From NCBI GenBank assembly GCA_035477595.1, contig DATIKM010000156.1, positions 1 through 29,781 on the forward strand: a DNA stretch of 29,781 nucleotides. Reading direction: 5' to 3'. The notes under the pieces were generated by a model. That model saw only the letters and a program-made list of their open reading frames with translations. It made no database searches and was not told the origin of the DNA. A program made the translations under genes and the position numbers. This document shows positions 23,168 to 29,781 of the stretch, piece after piece; position 1 is the stretch's first letter, and every line of letters starts with the position of its first letter. The DNA comes from DATIKM01 sp035477595. Its GTDB lineage: Bacteria > Armatimonadota > Chthonomonadetes > Chthonomonadales > CAJBBX01.

Positions 23168-24487
23168 ATGCCTGTAATCCGCGTCGAGAACCTGAGCAAA
23201 GCCTACCGCCTCGGCCAGATCGGCGGCGCCACGCTGCGCGAGGAGCTGAACCGCTGGTGGGCGCGCGTGCGGAAGCGGCCGGACCCGAAGCTCAAGATCG
23301 GGCAGGAGCATCTGGCGGAGCGGTTCGGGGAGCGGTTCTGGGCGCTGAAGGACGTCTCGTTCGAGGCGGAGCAGGGCGAGGTGCTGGGCATCATCGGGCG
23401 CAACGGCTCCGGCAAGAGCACCCTGCTGAAAGTGCTCTCCCAGGTGACCGCGCCCACCGAGGGCGTGGTCAAGATAAAGGGGCGGGTGGCTAGCCTATTG
23501 GAGGTGGGCACCGGCTTCCACCCGGAGCTGACGGGCCGCGAGAACATCTTCCTCAACGGCGCGATCCTCGGGATGACGAAGGGCGAGATCCAGCGGAAGT
23601 TCGACGAGATCGTCGCCTTCTCCGAGGTGGAGCAGTTCATCGACACGCCGGTGAAGCGCTACTCGAGCGGCATGTACGTGCGCCTGGCGTTCGCGGTGGC
23701 GGCCCACCTGGAGCCGGAGATCCTAATCGTCGACGAGGTGCTGGCGGTGGGCGACGCGGCGTTCCAGAGGAAGTGCCTGGGCAAGATGGGCGACGTGGCG
23801 CAAGAGGGCCGCACCGTGCTGTTCGTGAGCCACAACATGGTGTCGGTGCAGAACCTTTGCAGTGCATGCATCCTCCTAGGCGATGGCCGCATGACAGCCC
23901 TGGGTGCGACCCGGGATGTTGTCCAGGCGTACCTCTACGAGGGCGGCGCAAGCCGGCACGTCTCGCTGGCAGAGCGGTCTGATCGAGAGGGGGACGGCTC
24001 CATCCGACTCACCTGTCTTCTACTGAACGGCAAGGCCGCTACCGAGGAGGCGTTGCTCCGATCAGGCGACGACATCAGCTTGCAGATCTCGTACGCTGCG
24101 GCAACCCGCGTCGACTCCCCGGTGTTCTACGTGGGCATCTACGATCTCGCGGGCGTGCAGATTGCGAACGTGAACACTCAGATGGCGCGGATCGCGCTAT
24201 CGCGCTCGTCCCGAGAAGGCATCCTAACGTGCAGGATCCCCAGGCTGCCGCTGCCGCCCGGCGGCTACCTGGTCACGCTGGCGGTCGCTCAGAACGGTCG
24301 CCTGGCGGATAGAGTGCAAGGCGCCGCGGAGCTACGCGTGCAGGAGGGCGACTTCTTCGGCACGGGCGATCTGCATGGTGCTGCTTCTGGACTGGTGCTG
24401 GTCGACCACTCGTGGACCGTCAGCGAGCTCGCCGATAGGGCGCCAGGCCTCACGAATGCTCGACCCGGATGGCATGGCAGTTCATGA
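23168..24487 (+). CDS. ABC-type polysaccharide export ATPase with C-terminal sugar-binding domain (Wzt-like)
   Basis: This 439-residue protein has an ATPase domain and a C-terminal extension. Visible motifs are Walker A GRNGSGKST (about 77-85), the Q-loop region, the signature YSSGMYVRLAFAVAAH, Walker B ILIVDEVLAVGD and the H-loop SHN. The N-terminal insert between VENLSKAYRLGQ and FWALKDVSF is typical of Wzt/TagH-type ATPases. From about residue 265 a beta-rich domain (ISLQISYAAATRVDSPVFYVGIYD, GGYLVTLAVAQNG) matches the Wzt C-terminal domain that recognises the glycan's non-reducing end. With FkbM upstream, a methyl-capped polymer is plausible. The ATG at 23168 starts the conserved part; an ATG at 23114 in frame is possible, but translates the heptamer repeat. 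Its stop overlaps the next start (ATGA). Confidence 0.92.
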   Translation: MPVIRVENLSKAYRLGQIGGATLREELNRWWARVRKRPDPKLKIGQEHLAERFGERFWALKDVSFEAEQGEVLGIIGRNGSGKSTLLKVLSQVTAPTEGVVKIKGRVASLLEVGTGFHPELTGRENIFLNGAILGMTKGEIQRKFDEIVAFSEVEQFIDTPVKRYSSGMYVRLAFAVAAHLEPEILIVDEVLAVGDAAFQRKCLGKMGDVAQEGRTVLFVSHNMVSVQNLCSACILLGDGRMTALGATRDVVQAYLYEGGASRHVSLAERSDREGDGSIRLTCLLLNGKAATEEALLRSGDDISLQISYAAATRVDSPVFYVGIYDLAGVQIANVNTQMARIALSRSSREGILTCRIPRLPLPPGGYLVTLAVAQNGRLADRVQGAAELRVQEGDFFGTGDLHGAASGLVLVDHSWTVSELADRAPGLTNARPGWHGSS

Positions 24488-25971
24488 CCACTGACTCGCG
24501 TTGGGCCACGGCTAGCCTAGGTCGGACCGTGATCGGTGGCGGCTACTGCGTGGGATGCGGGGCGTGCACGCTGGGCCTCCAGGATGGTCCCATGCGCATC
24601 GCGCTCGACGAGTGGGGCCGCTACCAAGCTGAGCCCCTGCAGCCTATCGGGGGCCAGCACGGGAGCCTCGCGGAGTCCGTGTGCCCGTTCTCGTCGGCAG
24701 CAGCCAACGAGGACGAAATTGGATGCCGCTTATACGGTCAGGAGGCACATCACGACCACCGGATCGGCTACTGGCGCGCCTGCTACGCCGGACACGTGTC
24801 TACAGCTTGCTATCGCGCAAACGGCAGTTCCGGAGGGTTCGTCAGCTGGCTGCTCGTGCAGATGGTTGAGCAGGGGCTAGTCGATGCCATTGCCCATGTT
24901 CTGCCTTGGCCGCGCGAGGATCCCGTCGAGCCACTCTTCCGTTACAGCATATCGCGTACTGCTGACGAGGTTCGCTCCGGCAGCAAGTCACGCTACTACC
25001 CTGTGGAGATGTCGCAGGTCCTCGCCACGATCCGGTCAACCCCAGGGACGTACGCCGTGGTGGGCCTGCCCTGCTTCGCCAAGGCGGTCCGGCTTCTTGC
25101 TGATGCCGAACCCGTGTTGCGCGACCGCGTCGCCTACGTGGTGTCGCTGTTCTGTGGCCACCTGAAGACGGTTCGATTCGGCGAGTTCCTCGCGGCGCAG
25201 ATGGGAGTGAAGCCGTCAGAAGTGGCGTCGATCGACTTCCGCCGCAAGCTGGCGGACAGGCCCGCCGATGACTATGCCGTAGAGGTCATAACGAGACGAG
25301 GCGAAAGCCTGGTGAGCCGGGCCTGCGACCTCTTTGGCTACGACTGGGGATTGGGGTTCTTCCGGTGCAGCGCCTGTGACTACTGCGACGATGTGGTCGG
25401 AGAGACAGCCGACATATCCGTGGGTGACGCCTGGCTGCCGGAGTACACGCCGGACAGCGGTGGCACCAACGTAGTGGTTGTGCGGTCTGCAGCCATGGCA
25501 GACCTGGTGACGGAAGGCATCGTGTCGGGCGCGCTAAGCTTCCGGCAGGTCGGGCCCGACAGCGTGGCTCGCTCACAGACAGCGGGCCTTCGCCATCGGC
25601 GGGAGGGGCTCTCCTACCGGTTGTGGCTGGCGGACCGAGCGGGGCAGTGGCGCCCTCCGAAGCGGGTTGGACCAGATCCGTACCGGCTCGATGCCAAGTT
25701 CCGCCGCATCCATAGGGCGCGCATGGAACTCGCCAGCGAGAGCCACCATGCGTGGGCACGGAGCGAAGGCAAGCCGGAGCAGTTCGCACACCAGATGGCG
25801 CCGATGGTAAGGCGGTACCGCGAGTACCAGCGCTGGGAGCCGTGGCCCGGCCGTGCAAAGGCCGCCGCATCGCGCGTGTTCCTTGCGGGCGCGAGGTACC
25901 TCCAGGGGACGGAGCGTCGGCTGCGCGGTATCGCCAATCGACTGATCAGGGGCTATCCGCACGGTTCGTAA
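24484..25971 (+). CDS. FrhB-like (coenzyme F420 hydrogenase/dehydrogenase beta-subunit family) iron-sulfur protein
   Basis: This 495-residue protein has an N-terminal ferredoxin-like motif Cys22-x2-Cys25-x2-Cys28 (YCVGCGAC) with a distant Cys67-Pro (SVCPF), suited to a 4Fe-4S cluster. The FrhB_N/FrhB_C part follows: ANGSSGGFVSWLLVQMVEQGLVDAIAHV, VVGLPCFAKAVRLL, VVSLFCGHLKTVRFGEFL and CSACDYCDDVVGETADISVGDAWLP, with several further cysteines. Members in polysaccharide loci commonly stand next to pyruvyl transferase genes, as here. Their reaction is not established, though a flavin- or F420-linked redox step on a sugar is the usual guess. About 100 C-terminal residues are basic and without recognised fold. 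The ATG overlaps the Wzt stop codon (ATGA). Confidence 0.82.
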   Translation: MTTDSRWATASLGRTVIGGGYCVGCGACTLGLQDGPMRIALDEWGRYQAEPLQPIGGQHGSLAESVCPFSSAAANEDEIGCRLYGQEAHHDHRIGYWRACYAGHVSTACYRANGSSGGFVSWLLVQMVEQGLVDAIAHVLPWPREDPVEPLFRYSISRTADEVRSGSKSRYYPVEMSQVLATIRSTPGTYAVVGLPCFAKAVRLLADAEPVLRDRVAYVVSLFCGHLKTVRFGEFLAAQMGVKPSEVASIDFRRKLADRPADDYAVEVITRRGESLVSRACDLFGYDWGLGFFRCSACDYCDDVVGETADISVGDAWLPEYTPDSGGTNVVVVRSAAMADLVTEGIVSGALSFRQVGPDSVARSQTAGLRHRREGLSYRLWLADRAGQWRPPKRVGPDPYRLDAKFRRIHRARMELASESHHAWARSEGKPEQFAHQMAPMVRRYREYQRWEPWPGRAKAAASRVFLAGARYLQGTERRLRGIANRLIRGYPHGS

Positions 25972-25985
25972 AGCGGTAGGCAGAC

Positions 25986-26608
25986 ATGGCCATCGATGTG
26001 GATGAGATTGGGGGGCTATGCAAATACAGGTGCGAGGCGATCGTACGGGGCGCTGCTGAGACCTTGGGGGGCGCCTTCCCAGGTGTAGAGGTCGTTGCGC
26101 GAGCATCTGGCCGGTCGACGATCGGGTTGCCCTCCTCCGGACAGCCATCAAGGCGGTTACGCACGCGCGCCGACCGACCGCGCCGAGCCGGGCGGTGGCG
26201 CGGAACCGCCGAGCGGGGGGGGGAGGCCCCAACACCGGATGTAAGCCTCTGGGCCAGGCATCAGAGGCTGGGTCAAGCGGCGTGCCTCTTGTCGGTCGGC
26301 GGAGAGATGCTCGCTCTGTTTCCAGGCGAGGAGACACGCCGGAGGTCCGAGAGTGCGCAGTTCGCGTCCGGTGTTCGGGCACTGGGCGTGCCTATGGTGC
26401 TCTGGGGTGCGTCTGTCGGCCCGTGCGAGGCCAACCCAGCGTTGGTGGAGCATTCCTGCCGGTCTTGCGACGGATCCGTCTGGTTCCCTCCGGCGAACCG
26501 GAGACAGCGCGGTATCTCGCTTGCGACGTGCTGCGTCAGACTGGTGACACCGGTATGCACGTCGCGAGCTGGGCCTCGCGCTGGTGGAGCACTGGTGAGC
26601 CGTAGGGC
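25986..26608 (+). pseudogene. Decayed polysaccharide pyruvyl transferase copy
   Basis: The translated pieces fit a pyruvyl transferase N-terminal half spread over frames. CEAIVRGAAETLGGAFPGVEVV occurs first. LLSVGGEMLALFPG and ALGVPMVLWGASVGPCEANPALVE, the GG and G.S.GP landmarks, follow in the same frame. The frame then shifts near 26450 to FLPVLRRIRLVPSGEPETARYLA, which ends at a TAG near 26606. The middle (26130-26240) is Arg-rich and contains a long G-run, so it is probably damaged too. The C-terminal half, with the ERMHA-type active site, is missing. Although the frame from 25986 stays open into the next gene, a fused 638-residue protein is not likely. Confidence 0.6.
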
Positions 26609-26624
26609 GGAGGACAACAAGACC

Positions 26625-27902
26625 ATGAGCACGTTGGGCATCGAGCGAGTCGTCCTTACTGGGCTGACGGGCCTTCGCAACCGGGGGGTGGAGGCACTGG
26701 TGAGGCCTACAATCCTGGCCATGAGTGCGCGGTTGCCTGGGGCGTCCGTTATCTTGGCAACAACGACCCCTGACTATGATAGGAGGCGCCTGGCTGACCT
26801 CCAGGTGGTCTGCGTTCGGAGTGCCAGCCTAGTTGCTAGTCGTGCCGGGCTGGCACGCAGGATGGTCCGCCGGTTCGGCCTACGCGGTGGCCCTGCCGAG
26901 CCCTGCGCGACCCAGACGGGCCGCGAGCTGTTTGGCCCGACGACTCTGGTCATCGCGCTCGGCGGCGATCTGTTCACGTCGGACCACGGGATCGCTTCCT
27001 TGCGCCAGCAGGCCGCGCTGCTTCAGGTGGCCCTGGACACTGGCTCCCAAGTATGCCTATTGGGCCAGTCGATCGGACCCTTTGCATCGCAAGCGCACAT
27101 GGAGGTCTTCCGCAATGTGGCCACACGGTGCCGACGCATCGTGGTTCGTGAAGAGCGCTCGCTGACGTACGCAGTACGCGACGTGGGCCTGCCCAGCGAG
27201 AACGTAGTACGCGGGGCGGACCCGTCGTACCTGCTTGAACCACAAGGCGACGCGGAAGCCATGCTTCGGTACTACGGTATAGACCCCGACGCACCGATCG
27301 TGGGGGTTGCACCGAGTCAGAACCTGGGGTATTGGACCGGGCTGGCGTATGAGGATCACCTGCGCGCGTTAGTGGCGGCAACAGAGGAGGCGCTTGTTGC
27401 GTTCGGCGCTCAGGTGCTGCTCGTGCCGCATGTTCAGGATGTCTACGAGAACACGGACGACCGCGAGATAGCCACCAATATCCTCCGTTCGCGGAGGTAC
27501 GACCGGCGCCTACGGTGTGCGTCAGGTGATCACACCGCCGGGGAGTACAAGGCGATGTTGTCACGGTGTGAGTTGGTCGTTGCAGAGCGCATGCATGCTG
27601 CAATGGCCGGCCTGAGTAGCGCGCGGCCAACAATAACGGTGAGGTACTCTGCCAAGGGAGCCGACCTGCCAGTCGATCTGCTGGGCAGGGAGATGGTCGC
27701 AGGGCACGATCTGGTGGTCAGCGGGGAGGAGCTGGCCGACGCCCGCCGGCTGACTGCCGCGATGCGCCACGCATGGGCTCACCGCGTGGCCATCTGCGAC
27801 GGACTCTCTAGCGCCCTGCCCCAAGCCGTGCTGCGCGCCGAGCGCAGTTACGACATGGTCGTTGACTCCCTTCGGGCAGTGACCCTGCGAGGGACAACCT
27901 GA
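26625..27902 (+). CDS. Polysaccharide pyruvyl transferase family protein
   Basis: An intact 425-residue member of the polysaccharide pyruvyl transferase (CsaB/WcaK/ExoV) family, which transfers pyruvate from PEP to sugars as a ketal. Landmarks are LTGLRNRGVEALVRPTI near the start, VIALGGDLFTSDHG, LLGQSIGPFASQ, IVVREERSLTYAVRDVGLPSENVV and the late motif ERMHAAMAGLSSARPTITVRYSAKG with the conserved Arg/His. The ATG at 26625 has GGAGGA about ten bases upstream and begins the conserved part. Codon use is less G+C-biased than in the left part of the window, which fits transfer of glycan genes. It follows a broken relative and the FrhB-like gene. The stop overlaps the start of the next gene (CTGA). 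Confidence 0.87.
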   Translation: MSTLGIERVVLTGLTGLRNRGVEALVRPTILAMSARLPGASVILATTTPDYDRRRLADLQVVCVRSASLVASRAGLARRMVRRFGLRGGPAEPCATQTGRELFGPTTLVIALGGDLFTSDHGIASLRQQAALLQVALDTGSQVCLLGQSIGPFASQAHMEVFRNVATRCRRIVVREERSLTYAVRDVGLPSENVVRGADPSYLLEPQGDAEAMLRYYGIDPDAPIVGVAPSQNLGYWTGLAYEDHLRALVAATEEALVAFGAQVLLVPHVQDVYENTDDREIATNILRSRRYDRRLRCASGDHTAGEYKAMLSRCELVVAERMHAAMAGLSSARPTITVRYSAKGADLPVDLLGREMVAGHDLVVSGEELADARRLTAAMRHAWAHRVAICDGLSSALPQAVLRAERSYDMVVDSLRAVTLRGTT

Positions 27903-28879
27903 CGCGCTCTCCTATCGTCTCGATCATCATCTGCACGCGGAACCGAGCGGAGCATCTCGGACCGGCCCTGGAGTCGGTCGCCGCCATCGATGTACCCTCC
28001 GACCTGTCGGCGGAGCTGTTGGTCGTCGACAACGGGTCCACCGATGATACGAAACGCATCGTCGAGCAGTGCGCCCCGGGGAGCATGCCGGTACGCTACA
28101 TATGGGAGCCGCGAGGGGGGAAGAGTTGCGCATACAATGCGGCACTCTCACAGGCGCGGGGGGCTGTTCTGCTATGTACGGACGATGATGTGCGGGTACC
28201 CGAGGAATGGGTCAGGAGCATGTGCGCGCCAATCCTTCGTGGTGAGGCCGATGCCGTCGCGGGACCAGTGCATCTCGCTCCTGGGCTCCACCGCGAATGG
28301 ATGACCGCGCTCCACCGGGCCTGTCTGGCCTGCACAGAGGGCAGCACCGACGGACCGCGCATCGACCTCGTGGGTGCCAACATGGCGATTGGACGGCACG
28401 TTCTGGGGCGCGTACCGGCTTTCGACGAGGCGCTCGGCCCCGGTGTCGTCGGTGGCGGAGAAGACACCCTGTTCGGACGCCAGGTCCGCGAAGCTGGCTA
28501 CACGGTCGTGCGGTGCACAGCCCCCCCCGTCGTGCACTACCTAGACCCGGTCCGGTTGTGCCGCGCTGCATGGAGACGCATGGCGCAGGACCGCGGCGCG
28601 GTGCTTGCCTACCTGCGACACCACTGGGAGCACGCGGTCGTGGAGCACGCCGTCCGCCGTCTCGTGCGGGCGCTCCGTGACCTTGCCGTGCTCCGGATCC
28701 GTCGCAGTAGGCAATGGCACTGGGACGAGGGCATGCCTGCATGGGAGATTGAGCAGATAACGCGCGTCGAGTACTACCGCGCGCATCTCCATGCGCGACG
28801 CGAGCGGCACCGGTACGCCAAGCATGGGCTGGTTCGTCTACACGGGGCAACGACGCGCTGTCCATGGAGGAGGTCGTGA
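27899..28879 (+). CDS. Family 2 glycosyltransferase with a probable CTG start
   Basis: A GT-A glycosyltransferase of about 326 residues. It carries IVSIIICTRNRAEHLGPALES, the standard GT2 first strand and helix, then LLVVDNGSTDDTKRIVEQ, GGKSCAYNAALSQARGAVLLCTDDDVRVPEEWV with the DxD-type metal site, and GGGEDTLFGRQVREAGY with the acceptor-side ED. There is no ATG, GTG or TTG in frame between the stop at 27863 and codon TTG 28019. Starting at that TTG would cut off the nucleotide-binding strand. CTG at 27899 overlaps the previous stop (CTGA) and has GAGGGA four to five bases upstream, so it is the best start. Sugar specificity is unknown. The C-terminus has several Arg/His-rich helices. Confidence 0.8.
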   Translation: MTRSPIVSIIICTRNRAEHLGPALESVAAIDVPSDLSAELLVVDNGSTDDTKRIVEQCAPGSMPVRYIWEPRGGKSCAYNAALSQARGAVLLCTDDDVRVPEEWVRSMCAPILRGEADAVAGPVHLAPGLHREWMTALHRACLACTEGSTDGPRIDLVGANMAIGRHVLGRVPAFDEALGPGVVGGGEDTLFGRQVREAGYTVVRCTAPPVVHYLDPVRLCRAAWRRMAQDRGAVLAYLRHHWEHAVVEHAVRRLVRALRDLAVLRIRRSRQWHWDEGMPAWEIEQITRVEYYRAHLHARRERHRYAKHGLVRLHGATTRCPWRRS

Positions 28880-29760
28880 CGAGCCTCAGGCCATTGCGGC
28901 TCATCTCGGTGGTCCTCCCCACCCATAACGGCTCGCGCTTCCTGGCGGAGTCCATCGAGAGCGTTCGCTCCCAAACTTACGCCGACTGGGAGCTCATCAT
29001 CGTCGACGATGCGTCGACCGACGAAACACCCAGCGTCATCGCCCGGTACGTTGCGATGGACCCGCGCATTCGCTCTCTGCGCAACGACGCTAACCTGAAG
29101 CTGCCAGCATCGCTGAACCGGGGGTTTGCCGAGGCGCGCGGGGAGTACTTCACTTGGACGAGTGATGACAACATGTACAGGCCCAATGCGGTCCAGCGCA
29201 TGCAGGACTATCTCGGGCGTCATCGCGATGTCGTGATGGTCTACTGCGACTTCACGCACATCGATTGCGACGGTCGCGTAGTCGCGGCCCGCAAGGTTGG
29301 CGAGCCCGAGGGGCTGCTGCGAGGCAACTGCGTCCAAGGTTGCTTCCTCTACCGCTCCGCTGCCGCGCGTCAGGTTGGGCCCTATGCAGAGCGGCTCTTC
29401 CTTGTTGAGGACTACGAGTACTGGCTCAGGCTGTGGAGCCACGGGCGGATTGCACCTCTTCACGAGGACCTCTATCTCTACCGAGTGCATCCTGCGTCGC
29501 TCACGGCACGCAACAGCCGTAACCGCGTCCGATGGCTCATGGCCGGAGCGCTGTGCCGGCATATCACGGCGCTCGGTACGGTGAGCCGTGGCGATCGCCA
29601 CGCCGCTTGCCTCTATTGGCTGCGCGGCGCATACCGCGGACGACGAACTCGTGATGCATGTGCTTGGACGGCGCGTGCGCTCGCACTCGGACCTTGGGCT
29701 ACGGTTCGGGCTCTAGGCGGCGCGGCGGCGCGACGCTCTTTGCGCGCTTTCCGGCGATGA
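28876..29760 (+). CDS. Family 2 glycosyltransferase
   Basis: About 294 residues, GT-A fold. It begins with LISVVLPTHNGSRFLAESIESVRSQTYADWELIIVDDASTDETP, the canonical GT2 start, followed by ASLNRGFAEARGEYFTWTSDDNMY with the metal-binding SDD and FLVEDYEYWLRLWSHG with the catalytic ED pair. It adds one sugar to the growing polymer in the cytoplasm; donor and acceptor are unknown. The GTG at 28876 overlaps the previous stop (GTGA) and has GGAGG five bases upstream; an ATG at 28864 in frame lacks a ribosome site and would add four residues. Its stop overlaps the next ATG (ATGA). Confidence 0.88.
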   Translation: MTSLRPLRLISVVLPTHNGSRFLAESIESVRSQTYADWELIIVDDASTDETPSVIARYVAMDPRIRSLRNDANLKLPASLNRGFAEARGEYFTWTSDDNMYRPNAVQRMQDYLGRHRDVVMVYCDFTHIDCDGRVVAARKVGEPEGLLRGNCVQGCFLYRSAAARQVGPYAERLFLVEDYEYWLRLWSHGRIAPLHEDLYLYRVHPASLTARNSRNRVRWLMAGALCRHITALGTVSRGDRHAACLYWLRGAYRGRRTRDACAWTARALALGPWATVRALGGAAARRSLRAFRR

Positions 29761-29781
29761 AGGTCTTGAGGATCACCTGCG
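29757..29781 (+). CDS. Start of a further gene, probably a glycosyltransferase (cut by the window)
   Basis: An ATG overlaps the stop of the preceding gene (ATGA) and reads MKVLRITC to the edge. This opening is common in family 4 glycosyltransferases, and the tight overlap supports a real gene, but eight residues cannot settle it. Confidence 0.5.

Noticed and set aside
26848..26864. CTGGCACGCAGG, a partial sigma-54 -24 element
   Set aside because: Inside the pyruvyl transferase gene and lacks GC at the right distance.
25986..27902. A single 638-residue bifunctional protein
   Set aside because: The first part carries frame changes and an Arg-rich middle, and a good ribosome site and ATG stand at 26625.

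Overview
The window is G+C-rich, roughly two thirds G+C by eye, and comes from a diderm (LPS-type) bacterium. The diderm signs are an LptC-like/LptA-like pair, a LolA-type lipoprotein-sorting protein, a lipoprotein with a lipobox, and an exosortase with a PEP-CTERM-type substrate. A pilin-like protein with the DGHV-type C-terminal motif is also present. Together these fit Armatimonadota best, with Planctomycetota or a similar phylum as the alternative. This is inference from gene content; no rRNA or tRNA was seen.

Left part (1-10.1 kb), nearly all minus strand. A J-domain membrane protein enters from the left edge on the plus strand. It is followed by a decayed C-terminal remnant of a Gfo/Idh/MocA dehydrogenase, a kdgK-eda pair (2-keto-3-deoxygluconate kinase and KDPG aldolase, overlapping ATGA), a LolA-like periplasmic protein, and an operon VKOR - DsbA-like thiol oxidoreductase - UDP-glucuronate 4-epimerase-type enzyme. 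Then come LptC-like and LptA-like proteins, a lipoprotein, a pilin-like protein and a PilZ-type protein.

Right part (10.3-29.8 kb) is one large surface-polysaccharide and cell-envelope locus. The first operon encodes a WbpM/CapD-type sugar-nucleotide 4,6-dehydratase, a Wzc-type chain-length/tyrosine kinase and an exosortase, followed after a 377-base gap by a secreted parallel beta-helix protein. Convergent to it lies a PEP-CTERM-type surface protein with a Cys...Gln pattern typical of thioester adhesins, then a membrane-anchored parvulin-like prolyl isomerase. A second plus-strand run holds an FkbM methyltransferase, the Wzm/Wzt-type ABC exporter (split by a broken four-helix-bundle gene), an FrhB-like iron-sulfur protein, a decayed and then an intact polysaccharide pyruvyl transferase, two family-2 glycosyltransferases and the first codons of a further gene.

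The most striking observation is regulatory. Four intergenic sites match the sigma-54 (RpoN) promoter pattern TGGCACG-N4-KTGCA with exact GG-N10-GC spacing. They lie upstream of the dehydratase operon, the PEP-CTERM/thioester protein, the prolyl isomerase and the ABC exporter. Two of them share 14 identical bases. This suggests one RpoN-controlled programme that makes the polysaccharide, exports it, and makes, folds and anchors a surface protein. Other points of note are a probable CTG start codon at a CTGA overlap, a heptamer tandem repeat just before the Wzt start codon, and three or four gene remnants.
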